Below, piece by piece: positions 44,550 to 53,186 of a stretch of 64,000 bases of DNA. The position numbers and the translations under genes are program-made. Position 1 is the first letter of the stretch, and each line of letters begins with the position of its first letter. The notes beneath the pieces are model-generated. The model ran no database searches. It saw only the letters and a program-made list of their open reading frames with translations, and was not told the origin of the DNA. Source of the stretch: DATJSN01 sp035504095 (GTDB taxonomy: Bacteria; Planctomycetota; Phycisphaerae; WQYP01); contig DATJSN010000075.1 of assembly GCA_035504095.1 (NCBI GenBank), positions 1-64,000 of the forward strand. The letters run 5' to 3'.

Positions 44550-45086
44550 CTATTTCGAATGAATTTTTAGAACTTCAAGGACGGCTTCACAAAAAGCCGG
44601 AAGGTCGTCGGGTTTGCGGCTAGAGACGAAGTAACGATCCGTCACAGACGGGGCGTCGACCCAAATTGCACCGGCGTTGACCAAATCATCTTTTATCCCC
44701 AGCGATCCGGTTACCCGTACACCGCGATAAACACCGGCGGAAATGGGAATCCAGCCGCCATGACATATCGCAGCGACAAGTTGGGCGCGTTGGGAAAACA
44801 AGCTAACCAGTTCTTTAACTTTCGGATCACGGCGGAGTTTATCCGGGGCGAAACCTCCAACGCAAATGACGCCGTGGAAATGATCAGCGTTGATGTCGGC
44901 AATCGCGACGTCTGAAACCGCCGGATAGCCGTGCTTACCGAGATATTTGGTACCAGCCTTTGGTCCGGCAACGACGACGCTGGCGCCTGCTTCCAACAAA
45001 CGCAATTTGGGATACCACAATTCGAGATCTTCGTAGACATCGTCGACGAACATCAGAATATTTTTATTTTTCAATTGGTCAGCCAA
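44550..45086 (-). CDS. DJ-1/PfpI-family protein
   Basis: 178 residues. Class I glutamine-amidotransferase-like fold: ILMFVDDVYEDLELWYPKL at the N-terminus (acidic residue that activates the Cys), GVICVGGFAPDKLRRD, and the nucleophile elbow AICHGGW. Relatives are deglycases, chaperones or PfpI proteases. Start codon uncertain: TTG 45086 has GGGAG 8 nt upstream; TTG 45110 has none. Convergent with the isochorismatase-like gene, 12 bp between stops. Confidence 0.88.
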   Translation of the reverse strand: MADQLKNKNILMFVDDVYEDLELWYPKLRLLEAGASVVVAGPKAGTKYLGKHGYPAVSDVAIADINADHFHGVICVGGFAPDKLRRDPKVKELVSLFSQRAQLVAAICHGGWIPISAGVYRGVRVTGSLGIKDDLVNAGAIWVDAPSVTDRYFVSSRKPDDLPAFCEAVLEVLKIHSK

Positions 45087-45125
45087 AGTCAAAACTCCCG
45101 GTGCAGCCAAAGGGGATGAACAATA

Positions 45126-45359
45126 TTAGTTGGAGCATGAACCGGCGCGACGACCACAACCGCACATGCCAGTATGCTGATGGCCGCCGGAGGATTTTGC
45201 GCCGGGTGAGGAGGCAGCTACGGCGAAAACCGAAAGTTTGCGGTGTGTCTTATGCGATTTACAATCGGGGCATTCCGCCGCGGTGGGCGGGGACATCGTA
45301 TGTGAGTGGTGATCAAATGATTTATCACAGTTTTTACAGTGGTATTCATAAATCGGCAT
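45126..45359 (-). CDS. FmdB-family zinc-ribbon protein
   Basis: 77 residues. MPIYEYHCKNCDKSFD and CPDCKSHKTHRKLSVF are the classic FmdB/regulatory zinc-ribbon, with Cys pairs 8/11 and about 31/34. A Cys-rich C-terminus (MCGCGRRAGSC) is common in the family. Role unknown; the name comes from a formamidase operon regulator. ATG has AGGAG 8 nt upstream. Confidence 0.9.
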   Translation of the reverse strand: MPIYEYHCKNCDKSFDHHSHTMSPPTAAECPDCKSHKTHRKLSVFAVAASSPGAKSSGGHQHTGMCGCGRRAGSCSN

Positions 45360-45445
45360 AGTCGAACTCCTATGTTTTTGTTGGACAAGCAGATTATCAC
45401 GATAAGGCTTGCAGGATCAAGTTAAGGGTTGGGCACAAAGCGGTG

Positions 45446-45928
45446 CTAATCTTTGCGGGCGTAGGTTAGAAATTCCAGGTTATCAACTTCTTTTTTGTCG
45501 GTTAGTTCCCATTCATCCTGATTCCACTCAGGAAACCAGGCATCGCCAGTGGCGGGTTTGTCCAGATGGACGATGGTCAGATACATCCGATCACACAAGG
45601 GCAACGCCAGTTTGTAGACTTCACCTCCGCCGGCGATGAATAATTCAGTTTCACCGGCTTTAAAGGCTTCTTCGGCGGCTATGGCCACGCTGGTAAACCA
45701 CTCGGTACCCGCGGGTGGGTTTGCGGGTAACGTGCGGCTGAGAATTAAATTGCGCCTATTGGGCAGCGGACCGGGAAGAGTTTCAAACGTTTTGCGACCC
45801 ATTAGAACTGCGTGGCCGGTGGTCATGCGTTTAAAAAATTTAAGGTCTTCCGGCGCATTCCAGGGAAGTTTTCCTTTTACGCCAATCAGGCGTTCGGGAG
45901 TCATAGCGGCAATAATGCTGATGCGCAT
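45446..45928 (-). CDS. folA: dihydrofolate reductase
   Basis: 160 residues, standard length. NADPH-dependent reduction of dihydrofolate. MRISIIAAMTPERLIGVKGKLPW contains the substrate/Met20 loop; EDLKFFKRMTTGHAVLMGRKTFE and LFIAGGGEVYKLAL carry the NADPH-binding motifs. Its start is one base after the thyA stop, so the two are one operon; ThyA generates the dihydrofolate that FolA recycles. Confidence 0.97.
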   Translation of the reverse strand: MRISIIAAMTPERLIGVKGKLPWNAPEDLKFFKRMTTGHAVLMGRKTFETLPGPLPNRRNLILSRTLPANPPAGTEWFTSVAIAAEEAFKAGETELFIAGGGEVYKLALPLCDRMYLTIVHLDKPATGDAWFPEWNQDEWELTDKKEVDNLEFLTYARKD

Positions 45929-45929
45929 A

Positions 45930-46793
45930 TTACACTGCTACCTTAAACGAAATCGAAGGGTGAGGGTCATAACCTTCGAGACGAAAATCCTCAAAGACAA
46001 GTTGGTCGAACGGCTTATGGGCAATGGTCAATTTTGGAAGAGGCCGCGGCGCACGCTCAAGCTGGAGCTTAAGTCCAGTGAGGTGATCGAACTCAGCCTG
46101 GGGTGAGTTCGGTTGAGCTACGTATATGTGGGCGTCAACAATAGTATGGGCGAACTGGCCCACTTCCAGATTGCATTCCTGTGCAATCATCTGAGTAAGC
46201 GTGGCATAGCAGGCCAGATTAAAGGGAATCCCCAGCGCAACATCGCCCGAGCGCTGTGAGAGATGGCAGTTGAGTTTTCCGTCGTGCACCTGAAAAACGA
46301 AGCTGTAATGACAGGGAGGCAATTTGCTGCGCTCGGCGTTGCCGGGTTCCCAGGCGCTAACCACCAACCGGCGGCTGTTGGGATTACGCTTGATCTGGTC
46401 GATCACGTAGCCAATCTGATCGATTTCTTCGACCGGCGCGGTTTTTTCTCCGGTTTGGGAAATCGGCGCGTGGCTGGCCTGAACGGGATGGGGAAAACGC
46501 CGCCAGTATCGGCCATAGGCGGTCTGAAGTTCCCCTTTTTCATCAGCCCAGGCATCCCAGATTTTGGCGTGCTGACGAAAGTTACGGATGTGTTCTTCGC
46601 CGGACAAATACCATAATAATTCACGTAGCACGGCGGTAAAGTTCACTTTTTTTGTAGTCAGCAGCGGGAAGCCGTCGGCAAGATTAACTTTATAAAACGC
46701 GCCGAAATAAGAGATGGTATCAATGCCTGTGCGGCTGGGTTTATGTATGCCCTGCTCAATGACAGTGCGAATCAGATCAAGATATTGTTTCAT
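45930..46793 (-). CDS. thyA: thymidylate synthase
   Basis: 287 residues. Methylates dUMP to dTMP using methylene-tetrahydrofolate. Arg-rich phosphate site GIHKPSRTGIDTISYFG, catalytic Cys in LPPCHYSFVFQV (about 161), QRSGDVALGIPFNLACYA and DAHIYVAQ are all present. First gene of thyA-folA. The 143-bp gap downstream of it toward OGT1 contains a 'cgcaaagacgcgaagagc' periodic repeat. Confidence 0.98.
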   Translation of the reverse strand: MKQYLDLIRTVIEQGIHKPSRTGIDTISYFGAFYKVNLADGFPLLTTKKVNFTAVLRELLWYLSGEEHIRNFRQHAKIWDAWADEKGELQTAYGRYWRRFPHPVQASHAPISQTGEKTAPVEEIDQIGYVIDQIKRNPNSRRLVVSAWEPGNAERSKLPPCHYSFVFQVHDGKLNCHLSQRSGDVALGIPFNLACYATLTQMIAQECNLEVGQFAHTIVDAHIYVAQPNSPQAEFDHLTGLKLQLERAPRPLPKLTIAHKPFDQLVFEDFRLEGYDPHPSISFKVAV

Positions 46794-46807
46794 GGATTAT
46801 CCGGTAT

Positions 46808-46955
46808 TGGCTACAGAGACCACGGAGATAATTTACCGCAAAGACGCGAAGAGCACCAAGATAGAAATTAAATTTTTAACCACGGATTACACCGGCAGTT
46901 GCGCCGCGGTTTTAAGTGCATGGTGTTCAGACCTTCTTACCGCGAAAGCGGTAAG
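46808..46955. repeat. periodic repeat and stop-codon palindrome of the first GT41 gene
   Basis: 46808-46862 is a run of degenerate phrases (cagagaccacggag, cgcaaagacgcgaag). CTTACCGC (46936-46943)-gaaa-GCGGTAAG (46948-46955) is a perfect 8-bp stem that contains the TAA stop (46937-46939) and encodes the last residues (LPLSR) of the glycosyltransferase. Confidence 0.6.
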
Positions 46956-48913
46956 GTGCACCATTTTCGCCAAATGTCGCGATAGATCAATTCGACTTCA
47001 CGGGCGAAGGATTTGGCGCCCATAAGGGGTGATTCTTCCATGCGTCGGCGCAAACTGGAGCGAAGTTCTTTGAGGCGCGGCAAGTCGCCGGCGAGTTTAA
47101 CGGCGATTTGCACGTACTCTTCGGGGGTTTCGGCAATTAGCTCTGGCACGCCGACATTGGTGAGTATGCTATGGCCCGCACGGCCAACCGCTGTTTTTCC
47201 CGAAAGGCTCACGACGGGCACGCCCATATACAGGGCGTCGCAAGTGGTAATTCCGCCGTTGTACGGAAATGGATCAAGGGCGATATCGATGCGGTTAAAC
47301 ACGTCAAAATATTGCTCCAGAGGCTGCAAGCCAACGAGTTCAATTCGATCGGGTGCGATTCCGGCCTGAGTAAAACGTTCGAGCACAGCCTGGCGGTGCA
47401 CACCCTGATTGCAATGCAATATGAAATGCGAATCGGGGACCGATTTAAGAATTTGCAGCCAGGAATTTAACGCCGGCGCAGAAACCTTGGCGAATTTATT
47501 CATGCAGCCGAAGGTGATAAAGCCCGTGGAGGAAAACGGAGAAGAATCAGATATTCGCGGCTTGATTGCAGGCTGGTAACACCAGTAGGTATTGGGCAGA
47601 AGCATGGTTTGTTCGCTATAGACGCTTAAGTCTGTACCCGGCGGGTCGATATAGGGGTCGCTTAGACGATAGTCTACAACGTCCATGCCCGTGGAACCGG
47701 GGTAACCCAGCCAGGTTACCTGTATGGGCGCCGGCTTATAGGCAAAAAGCAGCAGACGATTGAAGGCGGTGTGAACTGCAAGATCAACAAGAATGTCGAT
47801 CCTTTCTTCGCGGACCATTTCCGCGGCCTTTTGATCGCCAAGGCCCAGAATGTTTCTCCAGGCATCGGTCAGAGAACGTATGCGCTGAGTGATGGCATCG
47901 GGTTTGGCGACGGAAGAGAAACAAAAAATTTCAAACTGCCTGTGATCATGATTTTCAAGCAAAGGAAGCAGATTCCAACCGACAACGTGAGCGCGAAAAT
48001 CGGGTGAAACATAACCAACCCTCAGGCGGCGTTTCGGATCGCGATTATTGAGACAGGGTTGGATAAATTTTTTCAGGGGCGCGGCGTGTTGGGCGTTCCA
48101 ATGCCACTGCTCAGTCTGAATGGTCTGGGGGGTTGAATCGGGGTGATAATGAAGCGCCCAAATGAGATTGTTATGGGCCTGGATTAAGCCGGGTTTGAGT
48201 GAGATGGCTTTACGAAACGCGGCAATGGCCGCATCCAAATCGCCCTGATCCTTAAGCGTATTGGCGAGGTTGTTTTGAATTTCGGCCCAGCCGGGCACAA
48301 TTTGCAGGGCGTGGGTATAAGCTTCGGCTGCTTCCTGAAGGCGGCCCTGGGCATGCAGGGCATTTCCCAGATTGTTCCAGGCGACGGCAAATTTGGGATC
48401 AATCCGCAGCGCTTCGCGATAACAGGCAATGGCCTCATCCAACTGACCGGCGGTTTGGAAAACATTGCCCAGGTCGATATGCGCTTCGATAAAGTCGGGT
48501 TTGAGCTTAATGGCCTGGCGGCAGGCAGCGACCGCGGCGTTCAGATCGCCTTTGTCTTTAAGGACGACGCCAAGCTTGTCGTAAGCTTCGAAATAATGGG
48601 GATTGAACGTGACAGCTTTTTGGTAGGCTTCAATAGCCTGATCGAGTCGACGAAGCGTAACCAGGATGGAGCCGAGATTAAAGAAATACCTCGGTTCAAC
48701 AGGATTAAAAGCAAGGGCGCGTTGGATAAGACTGACGCCTTCCTCGGGGCGGTCCATTTGAGCACAGAGAACGCCAAGAAGGTGCAATGCGTCCGGGTTA
48801 TTGGGGGATCGGGCAAGGATCTGTTTATATATCTCCGCGGCGCCGGATAGTTTCCCTTCCTGGTGGAGCTCAAGAGCCTGATCCATGGCTTGATTGACCG
48901 GGATCGTGGACAT
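46937..48913 (-). CDS. TPR-repeat GT41 (OGT/SPINDLY-like) glycosyltransferase 1
   Basis: 658 residues. About eight TPRs (residues 5-280; e.g. AIEAYQKAVTFNPHYFEAYD) precede a GT41 catalytic region: LRVGYVSPDFRAHVVGWNLLPL with the conserved His, DILVDLAVHTAFNRLLLFAYKPAPIQVTWLGYPGSTG (split across the N- and C-lobes), FGCMNKFAKVS and GGITTCDALYMGVPVV. Family members add O-GlcNAc or O-fucose to protein Ser/Thr; donor and targets here are unknown. No ribosome-binding site at ATG 48913. First of three tandem paralogs reading leftward. Confidence 0.88.
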   Translation of the reverse strand: MSTIPVNQAMDQALELHQEGKLSGAAEIYKQILARSPNNPDALHLLGVLCAQMDRPEEGVSLIQRALAFNPVEPRYFFNLGSILVTLRRLDQAIEAYQKAVTFNPHYFEAYDKLGVVLKDKGDLNAAVAACRQAIKLKPDFIEAHIDLGNVFQTAGQLDEAIACYREALRIDPKFAVAWNNLGNALHAQGRLQEAAEAYTHALQIVPGWAEIQNNLANTLKDQGDLDAAIAAFRKAISLKPGLIQAHNNLIWALHYHPDSTPQTIQTEQWHWNAQHAAPLKKFIQPCLNNRDPKRRLRVGYVSPDFRAHVVGWNLLPLLENHDHRQFEIFCFSSVAKPDAITQRIRSLTDAWRNILGLGDQKAAEMVREERIDILVDLAVHTAFNRLLLFAYKPAPIQVTWLGYPGSTGMDVVDYRLSDPYIDPPGTDLSVYSEQTMLLPNTYWCYQPAIKPRISDSSPFSSTGFITFGCMNKFAKVSAPALNSWLQILKSVPDSHFILHCNQGVHRQAVLERFTQAGIAPDRIELVGLQPLEQYFDVFNRIDIALDPFPYNGGITTCDALYMGVPVVSLSGKTAVGRAGHSILTNVGVPELIAETPEEYVQIAVKLAGDLPRLKELRSSLRRRMEESPLMGAKSFAREVELIYRDIWRKWCTLPLSR

Positions 48914-48987
48914 AGATGTATAAATTACAATGAGCAGTGTGACAAAGCCATACTGCAGTGTTAAGTTTTCGGTTTTCAGTTTTCAGA

Positions 48988-49084
48988 CAAACATTCACCA
49001 CAGGGGACACAGGGTGCCACAGAGGAACACAGAGATACGAATTTAAAATTTAAAAATTTAAGGCTCAGGCTGGAGAGCCTGAGC
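48988..49084. repeat. periodic repeat and palindrome at the end of GT41 gene 2
   Basis: 48988-49035 has phrases such as accacaggggacacagggtg and ccacagaggaacacagag. GCTCAGGCT (49063-49071)-ggag-AGCCTGAGC (49076-49084) is a 9-bp stem holding the TGA stop (49065-49067) and encoding the C-terminal SSGSPA of the second glycosyltransferase. The same AGGCTnnnAGCCT core appears at 61901-61950. Confidence 0.6.
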
Positions 49085-50771
49085 TACACCATTTTTGCCA
49101 CATGCGGCGATAAGCGGATTCGAGATTGCCGGCGAAACGTTTGGCGTCCATGAGCGGGGATTGCTGTATACGCCGCCGAAGACCGGTGCGAAGTTCTTTG
49201 AGGCGCGACAGGTCATTGGCCAGATGGGAAACAACGTCAACAAATTCTTCCGGCGTTTTTGTCGCTAATTCTCCCAGACCTAGGTTGCTTAACTGGCTCC
49301 AACCGGCGCGGCCCACGACGGTTTTGCCGATCAATGTAACGACGGGCACGCCCATCCAGAAAGAATCAAGGCTGGTGGTGTGGCCGTTATAAGGTACGGT
49401 ATCCAAACCAATGTCAATTCGGTGATAGAGTCTGAGGTATTCAACTCGCGGGCTAAAATCGGCGAGTTCCACGCGCTTTGGATCGACGCCGAGTTTACTG
49501 AAGTTGTCCAATAGTTCCCGGCGTCCCTGGCCTTTGGGCGTAAGCAAAAGCAGGCGCGAATTGGAAATGGCGGCAAACACTTTGGCCCAGAGCTGCAGGA
49601 CGCCTTGATTAATTTTGCAGAAGTTATTCAGGCAGCCGAAAGTTATATAGCCATTTTTGAGCGCGGGTAAATCGTTGATCCCGAACTCCGAGGCCCGGGA
49701 CTCATCGATAAGCGGGTCATAACACCAGAAAGTGTCCGGCAGTCGGAACGACTCTTCCGAGTAATAAGCGTCATCGAGTCCGGGCGGATCCAGATAAGGA
49801 TCGGTGAAGCGATAGTTGATCACGTCCAGGCCGGTCGAGCCGGGATAGGCCAGCCAGGTTACCTGCACCGGGGCGGGTTTGCGGGCAAAAATGAGTAAAT
49901 TGCTGTTGGCCATGTGCATGGTTAAATCGACGAGAATGTCGATGCGGTCTCGATAAATTTGTTCGGCGATTTGGGCGGGATTCTTATTCTGAACGTCGCG
50001 CCAGACGTCGGCGCAACGGCGTATTTGTTCGGTTCGATAATCCGCCAATTGAGTTCTTGAGTAACAAACAATTTCGAATTGCCGATGATCGTGGTTTTGA
50101 AGCAGAGGCAGCATAAAAAAAGATTGCGAATGACTGAAAAAATCAGGTGAAACATAACCAATCTTCAGGCGGCGCTGCGGATCGCGATCATTGTGGTGCG
50201 GCTGAATGAAGTTTTTAAGTTCGTCGGCGTACCTTGCCCGCCAGAGTTGCAATTCCTGGTAAATGGCCGAAGCATCGTAAGCGGGATGAAATAGCATGGT
50301 AAAAATAATATTGCTGGCGGCTTGGTTGTCTTCGGGTCTGATGGCCAGAGTGCGGCGATAGGCCGCCAACGAGTCGTCGAGCCGGCCAAGGTCTTTAAGC
50401 GCCACGCCAAGATTGTTCCAGGCATCGGCGTTAGTCGGGTCGAGGCGGATGACATTTTGGGCGGCGTTTGCGGCGGCTTCGCTTTGTTGTGTTTTGACCA
50501 AAGCAATGCTGAGGTTGACGTAATAGACCGCCGAATTGGGATTCAAACGCACGGCCCGATTCATGAGTTCTATTCCCTCGCGTTCTTTTCCGGCTTGAGC
50601 GGCGATGACGCCAAGCAAATGCCATGCGTCGGCGCAATCGGGTTGCTGATCGATGATGCGGCGATAGAGCGTTTCGGCTTCGGTGAGCCTGCCGGCCTGG
50701 TGGTGTTGGAGCGCGAGGCTCATTGCCTGGGGAACATTCAGGGGGTTGGGATGAGGGGTATTGGGGGACAT
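49065..50771 (-). CDS. TPR-repeat GT41 (OGT/SPINDLY-like) glycosyltransferase 2
   Basis: 568 residues, the shortest of the three, with three or four TPRs and a full GT41 domain: LKIGYVSPDFFSHSQSFFMLPL, FARKPAPVQVTWLAYPGSTG, ITFGCLNNFCKIN and YNGHTTSLDSFWMGVPVV. Closer to paralog 3 than to 1 (shared DESRAS..GINDLPA..KNG segment). Both ends are repeat-derived: the N-terminal MSPNTPHPNPL comes from a C-rich periodic repeat and the C-terminal SSGSPA from a palindrome. The start is without a ribosome-binding site and therefore uncertain; the next Met is at the AMSLAL segment. Confidence 0.85.
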   Translation of the reverse strand: MSPNTPHPNPLNVPQAMSLALQHHQAGRLTEAETLYRRIIDQQPDCADAWHLLGVIAAQAGKEREGIELMNRAVRLNPNSAVYYVNLSIALVKTQQSEAAANAAQNVIRLDPTNADAWNNLGVALKDLGRLDDSLAAYRRTLAIRPEDNQAASNIIFTMLFHPAYDASAIYQELQLWRARYADELKNFIQPHHNDRDPQRRLKIGYVSPDFFSHSQSFFMLPLLQNHDHRQFEIVCYSRTQLADYRTEQIRRCADVWRDVQNKNPAQIAEQIYRDRIDILVDLTMHMANSNLLIFARKPAPVQVTWLAYPGSTGLDVINYRFTDPYLDPPGLDDAYYSEESFRLPDTFWCYDPLIDESRASEFGINDLPALKNGYITFGCLNNFCKINQGVLQLWAKVFAAISNSRLLLLTPKGQGRRELLDNFSKLGVDPKRVELADFSPRVEYLRLYHRIDIGLDTVPYNGHTTSLDSFWMGVPVVTLIGKTVVGRAGWSQLSNLGLGELATKTPEEFVDVVSHLANDLSRLKELRTGLRRRIQQSPLMDAKRFAGNLESAYRRMWQKWCSSGSPA

Positions 50772-50996
50772 GGGGGATAGGTTATAGGGGACAGTTCAAA
50801 GTAAAAAGTAAAAAAACGTTCACTACAGGGGACACAGAGTGCCATAGAGGTCACAGATCAAGTAAAAAGTAAAAAATTGCAACCACCCTTCGACGCGGCT
50901 CAGGGCAGGCCACGAAAAACTCGTAAGGACACGAAACGGCCCCGGGAAGAAATCCCGGGGCTATGTTGACAGGCAAGATGCCTATCCCACATCTGC
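50740..50996. repeat. repeat cluster between GT41 genes 2 and 3
   Basis: Contains, in order: 'gggggacatgggggataggttatagggg' type phrases (50740-50795), 'cactacaggggacacagagtg' (50820-50860), 'ccacgaaaaactcgtaaggacacgaaacgg' (50910-50938), the hairpin CCCCGGG-aagaaat-CCCGGGG (50940-50960) and GGC-aagat-GCC with a 'ctatcccacat' tail (50971-50992). No gene. Confidence 0.6.
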
Positions 50997-51016
50997 TCAG
51001 GCTGTTCTACATTTGT

Positions 51017-53020
51017 TTACGTGTTTTCGACGCGGTTTAGTGCGTCGTCGCAGAATTGTCGCCAGAGGTTGCGGTAGGCGGATTCGACGCCCGTGGTGAA
51101 ACGTTTGGCGTCCATAAGCGGGGATTTTTCCATACGCTTGCGCAACGTGCGGCGAAGTTCCGTTAAACGCGGCAGATCGCGGGCGAGGGCGGCGGCAAGC
51201 GTCACAAATTCCCCAGGCGTGCGGACGGCTAAATCGCGCAGGCCAAGATTGCATAACTGGCTAAAGCCGGCGCGGCCCACGATAGTTTCACCGATCAAAG
51301 TGACTACCGGTACGCCCATCCAAAGCGAATCGAGGCTGGTGGTATGGCCGTTGTAGGGCACGGTGTCCAAACTAATGTCGACGCGATGGTAGAGCTGCAA
51401 ATATTCCTGATGCAGCAGAAAAGGGGAAAATTCGATGCGCTCCGGGGCAATTCCATCACGCCCGAATTTGCCCAGCACACGCTGGCGGGCCACGCCCGCC
51501 GGGGCCAGGATGATCAGCCGGGAGCCGGGAACTTGGGTGAGCAGTTGCGAGAAGATTTTTAATAGCTTGTCATTGAATTTGCTGAAATTATTAAGGCAGC
51601 CAAAGGTAATAAAGCCATTTTTGGACGCGGGTAAATCGTTAATCCCCAGCACCGAGGCCCGGGATTCATCGGTTTGCGGCTGGTAACACCAGAAGGTGTC
51701 CGGCAGGCGAACGGTTTTCTCGGAATAGTCGCCGACGTCTGATTCAGGCGGGTCAAGATAAGGATCGGTAAAACGATAATCGATGGCGTCCATGCCGGTC
51801 GTGCCGGGATAGCCCATGAATGTGATCTGCACGGGAGCGGGTTTGCGGGCAAAAATCAAAAGCCGATTATTGGCCATGTGCATGGTCAGATCGACGAGGA
51901 TATCGATATTGTTGTCGCGAATGATCTGGGCCGCCTTCTCATCGCTAATCGTGGTTATGTCGATCCAGTTATCGCATAAGGTCTTAAACCGCTCGGTGAG
52001 TGAATCGGGGCGGGTGACATTGGAGAAACAGAAAATTCTAAAGCGTTTGCGGTCGTGATTTTCCAGCAGCGGGAGTAAATTCCGTCCGATCACATGCGAG
52101 CGAAAATCGGGTGAAACATAACCGACGCGCAGTTTGCGTTTTGGATTGGGATTGTTGGCGTGCGGCTGGATTGAATTTTTGAGCGGCGCGGCGTGACGCC
52201 GGTTCCAGTCGGCAAGTTCGGTGTGAATTTTATGAGAACCGCAGCCGGGCAGGAAATAAAGAGTGTAAACATAGTTGCTGTGGACCTGGGCAAATTCGGG
52301 CCGCAATTGAAAACTGGTTCGATAGGCATCCAGCGCCTCCTGAATGGACCCCTGGTCTTTAAGGGCATTGCCCAGATTCGTAAAAGCCTCCGCATGATCG
52401 GGTTTAAGGCGCAGCGCTTCGCGATAGGCGGCAATTCCCGCATCGAGGCTGCCCATGCCGGAGAGTGCGACGCCCAGGTTGTTCAATGCCTGAACATAGT
52501 CGGGCTTGAGTTTGATCGCATGGCGATAAGCATCGACGGCGTCACCAGCGCGGCCAAGAGCCTGAAAAACGTTGCCCAGATTGTTATGCACTTCCGCCAG
52601 GACGGGATTGATTTTCAAAGCGCTCTGATAAGATTCGATGGCCTGCTGAAGCTGATTTTGGTCTTTGAGAACATTGCCCAGATTGCAGTGGGCCTGGGCG
52701 TAATCGGGCTTGAGACGCAGGGCTGAACGGAACGCGACAGCAGCCTCATCGAACCGGCCCAGGAAAAGCAGGGCGGAGCCCAGGTTGTTAAAATAAACCG
52801 GGAAATCGGGATTAATCGCAATGGCTTTGTTGATCAGTTCCACGGCGAGTTCATGTTGCCCGGCTTGCGTGGCCAGTACGCCCAGTAAATGCAAAGCGTC
52901 GGCGTGGTTGGGGTGTTGGGTGAGAATTTCACGGTAAAGAGCTTCCGCTTCGGAAAGTTTTCCGGTTTGGTGAAGCCTGACGGCTGCGTCGAGAACCTGT
53001 TGAACGGGCATTTGAGTCAT
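51017..53020 (-). CDS. TPR-repeat GT41 (OGT/SPINDLY-like) glycosyltransferase 3
   Basis: 667 residues, about eight TPRs (e.g. AIESYQSALKINPVLAEVHN) then GT41: LRVGYVSPDFRSHVIGRNLLPL, FARKPAPVQITFMGYPGTTG, ITFGCLNNFSKFN and YNGHTTSLDSLWMGVPVV. ATG 53020 (MTQMPVQQVLD) is chosen by alignment with its paralogs; extension to 53230 would add Cys-rich sequence overlapping trpE and is rejected. The gene is divergent from trpE. The three paralogs differ mainly in TPR number, which suggests differing acceptor selection. Confidence 0.88.
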   Translation of the reverse strand: MTQMPVQQVLDAAVRLHQTGKLSEAEALYREILTQHPNHADALHLLGVLATQAGQHELAVELINKAIAINPDFPVYFNNLGSALLFLGRFDEAAVAFRSALRLKPDYAQAHCNLGNVLKDQNQLQQAIESYQSALKINPVLAEVHNNLGNVFQALGRAGDAVDAYRHAIKLKPDYVQALNNLGVALSGMGSLDAGIAAYREALRLKPDHAEAFTNLGNALKDQGSIQEALDAYRTSFQLRPEFAQVHSNYVYTLYFLPGCGSHKIHTELADWNRRHAAPLKNSIQPHANNPNPKRKLRVGYVSPDFRSHVIGRNLLPLLENHDRKRFRIFCFSNVTRPDSLTERFKTLCDNWIDITTISDEKAAQIIRDNNIDILVDLTMHMANNRLLIFARKPAPVQITFMGYPGTTGMDAIDYRFTDPYLDPPESDVGDYSEKTVRLPDTFWCYQPQTDESRASVLGINDLPASKNGFITFGCLNNFSKFNDKLLKIFSQLLTQVPGSRLIILAPAGVARQRVLGKFGRDGIAPERIEFSPFLLHQEYLQLYHRVDISLDTVPYNGHTTSLDSLWMGVPVVTLIGETIVGRAGFSQLCNLGLRDLAVRTPGEFVTLAAALARDLPRLTELRRTLRKRMEKSPLMDAKRFTTGVESAYRNLWRQFCDDALNRVENT

Positions 53021-53186
53021 GGGCGACGATTCTAACGCAGAGAACGCAACTCTAGTTAAAAGTAAAACAGCGATCCGCAGATTAACGCAGATTTTTAACC
53101 ACAACGACACGACGACACAACGAGACAACGAAGGGTAGTGGATATTACAATTGAAAGTGCAACAAGCAGCTTTTTCGCGGCAGGTT

